This document shows, one piece after another, positions 35,375 through 46,854 of a stretch of DNA of 64,000 bases. Both the position numbers and the translations under genes were made by a program. The stretch spans positions 45,251,113 to 45,315,112 of the forward strand of contig NC_089496.1 of the NCBI RefSeq assembly GCF_036850765.1. Direction: 5' to 3'. How positions within the stretch are numbered: position 1 is the stretch's first letter; each line of letters opens with the position of its first letter. This DNA comes from Saccopteryx bilineata (taxonomy: Eukaryota > Chordata > Mammalia > Chiroptera > Emballonuridae). The notes under the pieces are model-generated. The model ran no database searches. It was not told where the DNA came from and was given only the letters and a program-made list of their open reading frames with translations.

Positions 35375-35432
35375 CATCTGCATCCCAGTCCAACACTCTA
35401 TCCACTGCACCACCACCTGGTCAGGCAAAAAA
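35375..35432 (-). repeat. Inverted head-only fragment of a GTGGTGGTGCAG-type SINE
   Basis: The minus strand of 35381-35426 reads GCCTGACCAGGTGGTGGTGC through the first tRNA half, and then stops. It abuts the right TSD of the long SINE and is followed by A's and a third AAGTAATC at 35433-35440. A head-only inverted piece is unusual for ordinary retroposition. Confidence 0.82.
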
Positions 35433-35915
35433 AAGTAATCAATAAATACACAATTAAGTGAAACAATGAAATGAAACAAGTTTATGCCTCTCTTTCTCTT
35501 CCCCCTTCCTCTTCCTCTCAAATCAATGGAAAAAAATTTTATGGTATATCCATACTCTGGAACATTATTTGGCAACAAACACAAAATACTGAAACGTACT
35601 ATTAACATGGGTAAAACTTGCAAACATTATACTAAGTGAAAGCAGGCATACACAAAGGCCACAGGACTCCATTTTACGCGCAATGTCCAGAATAGGCCAC
35701 TCTACAGACAGAGAGTAGATTAGTGGTTGCCGTGGGCTGGAAAAGCGGGCGGCAGAGTGAAAACAAATGTGTATGTGGTTTCTTTCCAGGTGACGAAAAT
35801 ATTATAAAACCAGATTGTGGCAACGGACACACAACTCTGTGAATACACTAAAACCATTCAAGTATAGGTTTCAAATAAGTGTAAATTATCTCTCAGTAAA
35901 GCTGTTAAAAAGATT

Positions 35916-38069
35916 CAAGTGAAGAGTTTTCAGCTGCTACGCACAAGCAAAATGGAAGACATTTATATGGAAAAATATAAAATTTCCATAGTCTCTGTGA
36001 CCCTGTAGTTCCCAAGCCCCCCAGGACCACATTAGAGGAGGAATCGGTTCCTCCTTGATGAGGTCACGTGGCTGTCAGCAGCAGCAGTGGGACCAAAACC
36101 CCGGCTACCTGAGTTCCACGCAGACCTGGGACAAGGGTGAGGCAAGGACTCCCGGAGCCCCGCATGTAAGGAGGGGCCCCTGTCGGTGCCTGGCCTGCCG
36201 GGCCCAGCCCCGGTTCCCTACACATGGGAACACGCTCTTTCCACATGACCTCCCCGGACGTGCAAAACGAGACCATCTGTAAACAGGAACGCTATTGTTA
36301 AAGCTCCAACCATCATTCCTCATTTGTTTTTCCTATAAATGTTCTTTAAAAAAAAAAAAAAGTTTTTTTTTTCTTCGCTTTGCTTTGACTTTAGGGAAAA
36401 GGGAGATGACCCAAAGACTCAGAGGTTAGGCAGAGTTTGGAAGGAAAGCTGAGTGAGAAAAAGTACTTCCTTGCCAAGAGGACATGTTTTCTCTGGTGAC
36501 CAGAAGTAACAACACTGCTCATTTTAACTGTTTCACTTAGCGTGGTCTTCACAACACGTCTCTGCAGCTGCCAGTTCCGCCAATAACCTGCCAACCTTCT
36601 TACTCATCTGTGTCTATACCAGCATGCTTCATTTCCACTGGTTGACTTTGTGAGTACAATGAATAAAGGCTTCCATTATGGAGGAAAAAAACCAGCTTAT
36701 CAGTGGACACAGTCTGTTACGGAAAAAATGTTGAGTTGCTGCTACTCGACAATGCTTTATTTTTTATTTGCACCTTTATGCACTTTCTCTAAGGTAAGCT
36801 CAGCACAAGCCCTCGGCATGTTGCTTGGTTTGTATCCAATGCACGCACTCAGGTACCAAGTGTTCCTGGAAGAGTACTTAGGCTTTCACCCTTACTTTGT
36901 CCACCTGTTTACTTCTACCAAGACTTAGATGACAGCAGTCAAGAATAAAACACTCTCCCGTCATCCCGATGACCTATCCCGCTCCCCGATGGCCGAAAAT
37001 GGCTCCTAAGGCCAGCCTCTCGGTTTGACAACAGCCAATCAGAGCACGCGAAGATTCCATTTACTATCCCCTCCAGAATGAACTGCATCTTTAGCTCAAC
37101 ACATTCTCATACCGTTTCCGACTTGAATCATAGCCAAGTATTTCAGATCGTGCCCTGCTTGGTAACCTCAAGTTCAAGGCTCTCGCTACAGTGAGTTAAA
37201 CAGGTGCCCGGGCTTTTCTGTGCTAATGCTTTTCAAGTTTTGCTCTATTTGTTTTCCCAAACAAGCCTTTTACTCATTCCTAAGTCTTCACGAGAGGCTT
37301 TGCCAACAGCGTCAGAGGGTCTTCAGGAACTTACATTGTTTGCTGTCAGCCAGAGTTGCCAAAGCCTTGCCAACGTTACTTTCTGAGTATACATCTAAGA
37401 GACCCAACGACTGGGGCACTCTTGTACCCAAGCCATTTACACTATGGGGGAGCCATTACACTTAGTAGTCAGAAGGACTCATGAGGAGGAACTTACAGAC
37501 AAGGTTTGAAACCCCACTCCACCCACTACTAGCTCTGGGCACACTGCTCAGCTCAGCACGGCTCCCTTCCCTAACCGAGAAACGGGAGCCACAGAACACC
37601 TCCTCCGCTGGATTAAACGAGGGGCGTGGCAGTTACTCAAGAAAGGCAGCAGCTACTGTTGCTGCTGTTGAGCATCTGCCTTCAGGATGCTTCCACGACG
37701 TGCTCTTCCTCTGGTCTGCTCCGAGGTCAACAAAGTATGATCCTTCTCTTCCAAGAGCACATGGGCTGACTGGGAAAGAAATTACTGCCTCAAAGACACT
37801 CCACAAGCAGCAGAATAGGTTTACTGCTTACAAATAAGGCCAAAAAAAAAAAATCAAGGAATTGTTGTCCCCTCTTGTTTTTATGAATATATAATAGAAT
37901 CAATATGCTATGAACAAGCTTTGTGTCCTCCATTAGGAAATCTCATATACCTGACTGAATAGGACTGTCCCATTAAAATTTGTTTATCTCCTTGTTTCTT
38001 GGGAATTCAAAAGCAACAAACATACTTTACCATAAACATTCAAACAATATTCAAACAGAATATTATTTT
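35916..38069. other. Unique non-coding sequence
   Basis: About 2.1 kb with no gene or clear transposon. Poly-A/T tracts lie at 36348-36371. A CCAAT-type box (AGCCAATCAGAGC) is at about 37033-37045. Open frames near 36055-36320, 36650-36928 and 37481-37837 have no domain. Confidence 0.42.
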
Positions 38070-38230
38070 TAATTTTTTAAGTTAAGTTTATTGGGGCGAT
38101 ATTGGTTAATAAGAGTCTATAGGCTTCCAGGGCAGCTTTGCATGCTGCGTCACCTGTGTACTGCACGGTGTGCCCAGTGCGAACCCTTTATAATGCAAGA
38201 CGGGGAGGCGCCCGGAGTCCCAGCCCAACC
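38070..38230 (-). mobile_element. L1 3'-end fragment, antisense
   Basis: 'taagtttattggggcgatattggttaataagagtctataggcttcc' and 'gtgtactgcacggtgtgcccagtgcgaaccc' are the reverse complement of the common laurasiatherian L1 3' end. Confidence 0.78.
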
Positions 38231-38319
38231 ACACTGCCGGCTGCAGGGAAATACTCCAGACTGCATTTTTCTGTGCATTTTCTTTGCCAGCTTTTAAAAT
38301 CTATAAGTAGAAGATTGTA

Positions 38320-38450
38320 CCACTTTGAAAATTGCTTCCTTTTTTTTCTCTTTAAACTGAGCAATACATCTTGGGCATCTTTTTTTAGGACAGTGATTGT
38401 GGGCCTACCTCACAGTGTTCAACGGGATGGATACACTCAATGAAACCTAT
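38320..38450 (-). mobile_element. L1M fragment, antisense
   Basis: 'aaactgagcaatacatcttgggcatctttttttaggacagtgattgtgggcctacctcacagtgttcaacggg' is the reverse complement of an L1M segment near the ORF2 end. Non-coding relic. Confidence 0.65.
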
Positions 38451-38825
38451 CTCAAACAGAAGAGCATTTTGGCTATTTTCAGTTTCTTCCTTTACAAACA
38501 ATACTTTCACAATTCATGGTCTGACCCGGTCTCCAGACACTGAAGAACGGTTCTTCCAAGTTTCAATTTCATCCTTTGGAATGAAAGGCCGTTAGCATCC
38601 TCAAGTGAACCCTGCTACGTACGCCTTCTTCTCTTTAGAAAGTTTACGTGATACTGTACAAGCACGGCTTGTTTTGTTCTTCACTTTTCAACATGAACTG
38701 AAACAAAAAGAAACAACAGCCAAGCATCTGTGTTTATGTTAAAATCTGCAAACCTGTTTCTCTGTCCTGGCCCTTCATCTATTCAGTAGCTCTTTGCCAC
38801 TGAACCTCCCTGGAGATTTAGAGCA
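38451..38825. other. Unique non-coding sequence
   Basis: No gene or repeat was recognised. Confidence 0.4.
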
Positions 38826-38829
38826 TATT

Positions 38830-39015
38830 AATCTCAGCTTTGCCTTCGCTGGTGCTACAGCCCTGGGCAAGTTCCTTACTCCCGTGCCTCAGTTACCTCA
38901 TCTGTGAAATGGGGAAACTACGGATGTGAGGATTAAACGGATTAATACGTTGCAAAGTGCTTTGAACAGTACCTGGCAATAAGAGCTCAATCAATAGTAG
39001 CTATTATTGTTAATA
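38830..39015 (+). repeat. MIR SINE (ancient)
   Basis: 'acagccctgggcaagttccttactcccgtgcctcagttacctcatctgtgaaatgggg', 'ggattaaacggattaatacgttgcaaagtgctttgaacagtacctgg' and 'gagctcaatcaatagtag' read in order. The best preserved MIR in the window. Confidence 0.9.
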
Positions 39016-39432
39016 GCTGTGTGGTTGGGTTTAACTTCAGAGCTGAAAACCCCATTTCTGCGCCTATAAGGGGAGGGTGTCTCATTCTTGCTTCCACAGG
39101 GCACTGCCTCTTTCGCCTCCCTGGCTATTTAGCTACAAACCGGATGCTTGGGCCATGTCTCTAAAACACCCCTCGCGCTGCAATGCCAAGTAGCAGTTGG
39201 CCACGCGATGTGGCCTGAGCAGCACAGAGCAGACCTTTCCGCTCCAAAATACACTCACAAAATATTACGGTTAGAGATGCATTAGGAAGGGTGCCTGGAG
39301 AGCCCTCGGTTATCAGGAACTCACTGCTTTAAAAAACCAAGGTTCCTGGGAAGAAGAAACTGCCTCTATTATCAGCTCACAGCTTCGCAAAGGTGAGCTG
39401 ACAGGGATCCCAACCCAAAGGGGTGGAAGCGA
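39016..39432. other. Unique non-coding sequence
   Basis: No gene or repeat was recognised. Confidence 0.4.
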
Positions 39433-39740
39433 TAACGTGGGGGTGGGGACGGACTGAGGTGTGGGGGTGGGGACGGACTAAGGACGTGGGGGTGGGGATG
39501 GACTGAGGACGTGGGGGTGGGGACGGACTGAGGACGTGGGGGTGGGGATGGACTGAGGATGTGGGGGTGGGGACGGACTGAGGACGTGGGGGTGGGGACG
39601 GACTGAGGACGTGGGGGTGGGGATGGACTGAGGATGTGGGGGTGGGGACGGACTGAGGACGTGGGGGTGGGGACGGACTGAGGACGTGGGGGTGGGGATG
39701 GACTGAGGATGTGGGGGTGGGGACGGACTGAGGACGTGGG
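39433..39740. repeat. 25-bp G-rich minisatellite with 75-bp higher-order repeat
   Basis: The unit is GACGTGGGGGTGGGGACGGACTGAG, about 12 copies. C/T variants at two positions follow a three-unit cycle repeated about three times from 39531 onward, giving a 75-bp higher-order unit. Since 25 is not a multiple of three, a proline-rich repeat protein appears in all three antisense frames, which marks those frames as artefacts. Confidence 0.95.
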
Positions 39741-40309
39741 TGCAAACAGCGCGAAGGGGGAGAGCAGGGTGGGCAGGAAGGCTTCCTTCCAGGGTCCAGT
39801 TCGCAGCCCCTGCCCCGGCCCAGCCCCCTGGGCACACCCAGCCAGGCTGAGCGGGCCCGCTGGGTGTCCCCACAGTGGGTGGCCCTGTGCCCTGTCCTCC
39901 CATCCCGGCCAGTTAACCACAGCCTTGCTTCCCCTCCGCACTCCTCTTACGGCAACTTCGGCACTGAGCGGGTTTGGGCAACGAACGAAACGGGGCCCTT
40001 CCGACGTGGGGTGATCCTGCGTGAGGCCACAGGCTGGAGCCATTACGGTGACGTTCTCTGTTTGGCACTGACCACAGAAACCTGGTTTTACAGCTCCTTA
40101 CTGGTCTGTCTCCCCCAACTTCGTGAGGACTTCTGTGAGGACTCGGATCAGTTTTCACCCCGGGTCCCCATCCTGAGATCTACACACCATTGCTTATTGG
40201 GAAGAAGAAATCAGAATTGGGGGCCGTTTTCTCTTCTGTCTGAAATGAACCCCATCTCTGTGGAGGGCCGGTTGAAAGCTGCCTCTGGTCACCATGGCCA
40301 ATGAGGATG
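39741..40309. other. Unique GC-rich sequence
   Basis: CpG-bearing but not clearly an island. Open frames on both strands have no domain. Confidence 0.4.
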
Positions 40310-40310
40310 A

Positions 40311-40568
40311 CTGAGGACTGAGGCAGGCAGTGGGTCAGACTGCAGGGGGGCGGGGACCCAGTGCGATGGCAGCTCTGAGGACTGAGGCAGACAGTGGGTC
40401 AGACTGCGGGGCGGGCAGGGACCCAGTGCGATGGCAGCTCTGAGGACTGAGGCAGGCAGTGGGTCAGACTGCGGGGCGGGCAGGGACCCAGTGCGATGGC
40501 AGCTCTGAGGACTGAGGCAGACAGTGGGTCAGACTGCAGGGCGGGCGGGGACCCCGTGCGATGGCAGC
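40311..40568. repeat. ~65-bp tandem repeat, about four copies
   Basis: The phrase CTGAGGACTGAGGCAG recurs near 40311, 40375, 40440 and 40505, at spacings of 64-65 bp. Each unit contains CAGTGGGTCAGACTGC and GTGCGATGGCAGC. Copies are very similar to each other. Confidence 0.93.
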
Positions 40569-41589
40569 GAGCAGTTCCCAATGGCCTGGAAGGGAGGCTG
40601 AGCCCACGTGGTCCCCCACCCCGTCCTCCTCTCTCTGAACTGTCACAGAACCCTGCATCAATTCTGAGCGCACCCCTTTCTGTGCCATTTGAAACGAACC
40701 CCCAGAACACACAGTCCTCTTCAGGGTTTGTGGTTAAGTTCCTCATAAGAGCTGATGAAAAAAGGCAACACGTTCTGCTGTGGCCACCCTGAGCCTTCCC
40801 ACCGTCCACCTCTGCTCCTCAGCTCCTCAGCTCCGTCCGGACGTCCGGGCACCCTTCCCCAGTCCCGTCACCACCTGCCGCGCCCTCTCGGTGGCCTAGA
40901 CCCACCTCACACCCCCCTCCCCCCGCCTTAGTCTCATTCATTTTATATCTGCAGCCCGAGTGTCTGTGCACAGCACACAGCGCTCTCTGCTTTAGGGGTT
41001 CACCTGCGTCTCTCTACAGGGAATGACCACAGAGCACACGCAGGCTTCTAATGAAAGCTCTCTGACGATGGCAGTGACGTGGCTGAAATCCCCCAGGTCT
41101 GATGACAGCACCCAGATGCCATCGATGGTCCATGCCAGCCACGGGCGACTGGTTCCTGGGGGTGGGGGTGGGGCTCTGGCAAGGCTGCCTGGGTCCTGGG
41201 TCTTCAGACCAATGCAGCAGCCCTTGAAATTAATTTTCTACTGCAACCCAAGCCTCTCCACTTGATAAACAAACGGCACATTTGCTGTGGATTCTGTAAC
41301 TGACCTTCTACACTTTTTTTTTTTGTCAACAAAATTTACTGTATTCATAAATACTAATGTTCTCATTGGGTTCCCCGTCTTTAGTATACTGTAAATTATC
41401 AGCAAGTACATAAATGTCTCGGCCTGGTAACAGAGTGGGCTGAAATGACTTCCTTTCTCCTTTAAAGATGTTGCATGTTTTCAAATGGGGGGGGGTGTTG
41501 CTAATTAACGTGAAGTGCCATAAATCGCCCCCGTATGAACCGAAGACAAGCAAAGTTGCATGAAATTAAAAGTACAGTATCTGACTAAT
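40569..41589. other. Unique non-coding sequence
   Basis: GC-rich to about 40920, then mixed. No gene was recognised. A T-run lies at 41315-41324 and a G-run at 41488-41495. Confidence 0.4.
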
Positions 41590-42345
41590 GTTAACAAATT
41601 AGGCACGCCTTCCGGAGGCACAGTTTCTGTTTGGAGTTGTCAGTTTATTAATGCGGAGGGATCGGGGGTGCTAGAAACAGCCTCCTAGAAACAGCCGTGC
41701 CAAATGAGCCTTTCAAAAGTCATTTTTCTGGAGGGAGGGGGGGGGACAATCAATTAGGAGTAAGATTTCAGGCTTTCAAACAATTCCCACTCAGGCCGTC
41801 TCAACAGAGCGCCTCCTCTTCCTTCATGAATGAGCTCGATTTGGGGACCTGAGCCTTTTGCCACTATCGGTCCCGATTAGCACTGTAAATATGAAAATCA
41901 AATGTTACTACTTGGCCTAATTTTCTTTCAGCCTGCAGTTAATCTTTATTCCGCCTTAATGAGTATTTATTGTGTGACCCTGACAGCTTGCTACTGCTGT
42001 GATAAATGATCTGATTCAAGTCCGATTAAAAATGCAACCCTGAGTGCTAATTATCTCAACAGACCTGCTTAATAATAGCATTTCTTGTCAATTATGGAAT
42101 CTCAGCATGGGTGTCAATAGCAGCAAATGCACAGGGCTACCTCAGACACTGACTTCCCATAATGCCCCTTTACTCGCCATATGTAAATCAGAGCGCTTCT
42201 GTACCTGCGATGACCTTTTATTAGCAAACTGTCAAAATGATAAAACTAGCCACAGCAAAATCCCCACTACCATACAATTAGGGGCTCCAGCTTCAGACAA
42301 CAGGAGGTCAATCAGACACAGCTAATCATGATGCATCTTACTTAT
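41590..42345. promoter_or_regulatory. Candidate conserved developmental enhancer
   Basis: About 750 bp with no repeats and dense with developmental motifs. Examples are GTGCTAATTATCTC near 42044, CAGTTAATC at 41937, TGAGTATTTATTG, CCGATTAAAAATG, GCTTAATAATAG and CTGTCAAAATG. TGACAG-type TALE sites and scattered CpGs (TTCCGCC, CCCGATTAG) are also present. Composition matches deeply conserved non-coding elements. No alignment was available, so this is inference. Confidence 0.5.
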
Positions 42346-42484
42346 GGCCTGTCCAGCAGGAGGAATGAGCTGTTTTGGAAATCTATGCCAGCGTATGCCT
42401 GACCCACAGGAGGGAAGCCTGCGACCGTGGGCCCCGCGGCTGGAGAGGTGGGGGCGTGGAATCACACACTTCTACAATGTTTCA

Positions 42485-42690
42485 GGTCGTCTTGAACCAA
42501 ACCTGAGTTCAATTTCAGCTCTGTCACTTACTTGCTGTGACTTGGAATAAATGACTTCAACCGGAAAATGGAGCCAGGTCCGTTCACCTCACCGAGGAAG
42601 GGTGTGAGGGGTTGGGGTGAGAATTAAGAGGTAACAAAGTGTAGAGACACTCAGGGTGGTGCTATCACATGGTGGGTGATAAATATCCGT
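42485..42690 (+). repeat. MIR SINE (ancient)
   Basis: 'gagttcaatttcagctctgtcacttacttgctgtgacttggaataaatgacttcaac' and the later 'gaattaagaggtaacaaagtgtagagacac' fit MIR order. Moderately diverged. Confidence 0.72.
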
Positions 42691-43004
42691 TATCGTCTCT
42701 CTCCCCCACCCCCGCCCCCCCCGCCTGTTTCATCCCCATGACCAAGGTAACAGGCAACAGACGCTACAAGCAACACTCAGGAAGCTGTGGCTCTGTGTTC
42801 TGTACAGCGTCTTACCCCGCACCCTACCATTTCACGGTCAGAACGAAACAAGAGCCGAGCTGGAAGCTGCCCCTCCCCCACAGGTCCTTCAGCATAGCCG
42901 CTGGTTGACAGGTACAAATGCCTTAACGTCAACTTCTCAAAACCAACGACGAGACTCCTCCTGTCCGAAGCGCACACTCTGCAGACGACCTCGGGAACGG
43001 TAGA

Positions 43005-43175
43005 AGGGGCGCTTACTGAACTGAGCATTGACTCGGGGCCGGTCACTGCGGGCAGCGCCTTAATCCAGCAATAACTCTCTTCTCAGCTTCCCTTCGGAGA
43101 CCAGGCGATGGGTTAAGAGAGGTGAGAGGACTTGCCCCACAGCCCACAAGGAGCAGGCTTCAGTCCCCACGCCTG
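43005..43175 (-). repeat. Probable MIR relic, antisense
   Basis: 'cagcgccttaatccagcaataactc', 'gaccaggcgatgggttaagagaggtgagaggacttgcccc' and 'caggcttcagtcccc' loosely follow an antisense MIR. Strongly diverged. Confidence 0.5.
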
Positions 43176-46100
43176 CGCTGAGCCCCGACACCCCCACTTC
43201 TCAACCGAGGAGGGACCCCTCATGATGTCCTTTATGATGAATGCTTTAAGTAGAGAGGACGGGGGAGGTTGGCACTGGCCTGAGAATGTGACACTCCACT
43301 GCTGTGTGGCATCTGGATTATAAGGGACAGTGAACGGCCTGTGTCTTTGGCTCTCTGTGATGACAGACCACAGACTGGCCGGGCAGGGACCAAGTCTGAA
43401 ACAGGCCTCAGTCTTGTTATGGCTGTAGGGGGTGCTGGGCAACGGAGTGAGGGGAGCTACCATTTTGTCACATGGCCTAAAGCATTTTCAGCCTTAGGGG
43501 GTCATCTGGGGGACACAAACCTCCACTCCCCTGGTTCTCAGTCCACAGAGCCCTGCTTTCCCAAGTGGAAACACCATCACTGCGTGATTCTGCCGCACTG
43601 CCACCTCCGGCCTCACCTGCCTGCCCTCCCCAGGCCGGCCCAACAAGGACGCAGGGTGGCACAGGGGTCCCAAGAATCACTAGCAACCTCCTCAAAAAAG
43701 GCTCTGAACTTTCCCAGGTCAGATGGGCACCCGTCTCAAGAGAGCCCCTGTTAACATACACATGCTCGCGGCTCCTATGCCTGGATCGGGAGGCCTGTGT
43801 GGGAAGGACAGAGAATCCCTCCTGTTTGGTGACGGCCAGGCTGGTACGTCCCCAGTGGCCACGCCCAGGGTGGCTTGCGAGAAGGGTCCAGGGCGATGGG
43901 AACGGTGCCTGGGAAAGGTAAGCGGTGGACACGCCCCCACCGCTAGGCCAGATGCTGCGTGGCTGGACGGCTAACGAGGCCCAGACGCGGGTCTCCTGGC
44001 AACGGATATGGGGATAGGCGAGGGGTGATGGAAGAAAGCACGTGAGCAAAGTTTCCCTCTGCAATCACGTGTCCCCTCTTCCCCACACCTCGGGCCTCCT
44101 CCATTATTACTTCCTTCACATCTGATCTCAAATTAGGAAGCAAACCTTTCCCTCGGTGTGGTGGAACGCAAGTGTTTCATAAACGCTGTGTGGGCTCCTT
44201 TTCCTCTCAGCAGCGAGGTCAGTCCTCCCCTCCCCCACGGGCCCTGCTGTGTCCCCGTCAAGTGCCTGTGCCGACATTTCCTCTGGTGAGTGCTGCGAGC
44301 TGTCACTTGGGTAGAGGCACACAGCTCTTTCTCCAGGGTGGGAGCTGAGACTTGACGTGGTCCCCGGAGAGAGCCGGTGCTCCCGTTTTCCACACCTGAA
44401 GCTTCTCATCACCTTGTTCTGTCGAGGTGGAGCCAGGTTTCACTTGGGAATAAAACCTCGTGGGCTTAGGTCTCTCTCCCGACTTTCACACTTCCTTTGA
44501 TGCCTAGGACACCGCGCAATGTCGATACGAAATGACTCTGCACCACTTCCCTCCTCGGTGTGGCCTTAAAACGGCCATTTGCATTCCACAGAAGGTTTCG
44601 CAGGAACTAGGAAAACACATCCTCTACAGACCAAGTTTCGCGTGAAAATTACGGCCCCGCTGGGCAGAGCCTAATGGCCTCACACCATTTAACTCCCTCT
44701 GAACAGCACAGAGGGAACTAAATCTTTCAAACACTCGAGTAACCAGGAACGGGATGTATGTACCGGTTTGCTCCGAGACTCACACTGGTACCCGCTGCAT
44801 CCAGGTTGTTCTGTGCAGGAGCCCAACTCAGCAGAAAGCCTGGCTCCTCGGCTGAGCTGACAGTGCATTTGGTTTCAACAGGCCTTTGCTCGTCTGCAGA
44901 CCGTCCCTTATTTTTTCTGGGTATCCAGCCCTTTGCCATTTGGCTGCCTGTTTTGAAGAATATGCCTGTCGACACATGTCTACTGAAAAAAATTAAGTAA
45001 TCTGAAATACAAACTGTGACTTAAAATGGTGAACTATAATTTGTTTTGTATGTGGATGCCAGATTTGAGCGGCTATTATCAAATTTTTTTTTTCATTTTA
45101 TAATGTTGACCACATCTTAAAAATTAATTATGCCTGCTATTTATTTCCCAGCCCTGGTCTCAGGCCAACGAGAGAGTCCCTTGAACTTGCCTGAAACATA
45201 TGGACGCAAGATCTCTTTATGGTCAAGTCCTGTTCTTCCAAAAACTCGTGCAGGGGTCACGCGAGAACCTTGGGTGCTGTCATTTGCCCGAAGCTGTTTC
45301 CATTAGCAACCATATCCATAAAAACACATGTCAGCAGTCAAGGCTCCAGCACTGTGAGGAGAGCCAGCCCCAGGGAGCTTTATTTCTATTTTTGGGCCTC
45401 GCTGTCCCTCCAAGGGGCAGGAAAGGGTGCTGGATCACTTGGCTCTGCAGGAAACCCCTCGCCTAATTCTGTTCCTCTAAACCACACCTTTTTTGGAGGC
45501 CTGTCTTCAGCAGGGATGGGGCTGTTGATACACTTTGCATTTCAAGAAGTAATCTGTGACACCCCCCCCACTACGCACTGTCCTCACTGTCATCTTAAAG
45601 AACGATCACAAGACCGACAGGAAGATGGCTGTTTCTTCTCGAATCTTTGGGGAAGTGTCTGAGAATCCACTTTGGTCCTTCTGAGGTACTGAATTAACCC
45701 CCCCCCCCAAGCTTTAAAAAAATCTTCCAAGGCCAGAGTTTAAACTTTCAGCTGTTGGGCTCACAGTTAGAAAAATCAAGTAAAACAAGAAGATATTATT
45801 TCAAGCAGAATTGAGGGTCTGGGTCCTGGCGCTTTATACAAAATTAAGTCGGTGCTATTGCATAAAGTATCCGGGGAAGCCCGGTGGGTGAGCCACGCCC
45901 AGACCAACTTTCCAGACTGGGAGGGACGCTCCTGAGAGTCCCCGCTGAGCATCTTTCTGTGTGGCCTCTCCCGACTTCTGACCTTGAGGTAGACCTGCGG
46001 AGCCCTCTGCACTCCTCTCTCCGTCCCAGGGTTCCCCCTGGGTCCCCGGCAGGTCCGATTGCTTCAGCAGTTCCCCTCCTCCTCTCTGAAAGTTACCCCT

Positions 46101-46220
46101 GCTTAGCCGACCAGGCCTGGTGACACCTGTCACTCCTTCATGGCTCCCTGCTTCCCTCTGGAGCGGCAGCCAACACACAGCAGGGCACGGTGCCCTTGCG
46201 AGAGGTTCTCAGGATGAGCT
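43176..46220. other. Unique non-coding sequence
   Basis: About 3 kb, moderately GC-rich, with many GC-driven open frames on both strands (the longest 195 codons, 43477-44064, minus). None shows a domain or a consistent splice context. C-runs lie at 45562-45569 and 45699-45708. Confidence 0.42.
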
Positions 46221-46854
46221 GCACCCGCACAGCCTGGGTACCTGTCAAATACTGCTGCACTCCAACCCAGACCTATGGCGATCTGTATGGAGTTCCAATC
46301 TGAGAGGCGCGTTGGCCTGGAGCTAAGAGACCTTGAAAATAACAAATTTCTCACGAGTTCCTGAGTGATCCAGGAATTTGGGGGCAGTCCTCAGAATAGC
46401 GACAACCGCAGCAGCCACCTTCCAAAATCTCACAGGTGAAGGGCTCATTCTACGTGGGCAACCAGGAAATATGTCTACACCCGTAGTAGGTTTAGTAACT
46501 TAGTCTAGCCGGGAAATTAAATATTCGAGTTACCACATATACTACTACATAGGGACGCGTCCTTTTGAAGACTTAACCTATGGACGATTTACTTAACACG
46601 CCAAACTGAAGGCACTTGGGGACCTTGCTGTGCCGGGAGTGTTGCACTGGCCGGCAGGGACTAGGGTTGAAGCCACCTCTGTTTGACCTGAACGTTACTG
46701 GAAAAAGAGCTGGAGAGTTTCCAGGGTTCCCCCAACAACCACTCCGGTCCCCTTGAGAATGTCGAGAGCTCAGTGCTCACAGCGTGGTGACTTGAGTAAC
46801 TTCCAAAAGTCAACTGGGAGAAGGCAGATGCCCGAGCTGCACGTCACCCCTTCT

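Larger units (their letters stand above)
34905..35535 (+). repeat. Bat Ves-type SINE split by later insertions
   Basis: The head is at 34905-34990 (GCCCTGGCGGGTGGCTCAG ... 'agggctcatataagaagtaatc'). The 3' half resumes at about 35433 ('aagtaatcaataaatacacaattaagtgaaac ... ctcaaatcaatgg'). The gap is filled by a long SINE and an inverted SINE head. Confidence 0.85.
33900..35915 (+). mobile_element. Old L1 3' portion, interrupted by SINEs
   Basis: Positions 33925-34555 match the distal part of L1 ORF2 DNA ('aaatggatcatagacctaaatgg', 'aacatctgcaaattatgtatctgataagaaac', 'aatggccaataagcatatg', 'ggtgaggatgcggagaaactg'). The element resumes at about 35536 ('tggtatatccatactctggaac') and ends with 'attatctctcagtaaagctgttaaaaag'. 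The reading frame is broken throughout, so nothing functional is encoded. Three SINE-derived pieces occupy 34576-35535. Confidence 0.88.

Noticed and set aside
39433..39740. CRISPR-like regular array
   Set aside because: Units are contiguous with no unique spacers, and the genome is mammalian.
39372..40043. 223-codon proline-rich repeat protein on the minus strand
   Set aside because: It is produced by the 25-bp minisatellite, which reads open in all three frames. No start context or domain.
43477..44064. 195-codon open frame (minus), the longest in apparently unique DNA
   Set aside because: GC-rich DNA with comparably long frames on the opposite strand. No domain, signal peptide or splice context seen.
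46220..46390. Second MER5-like hAT relic
   Set aside because: Only loose phrase similarity ('acctatggcgatctgtatgg', 'aacaaatttctcacgagttcctgagtgatcc'). Not strong enough to annotate.
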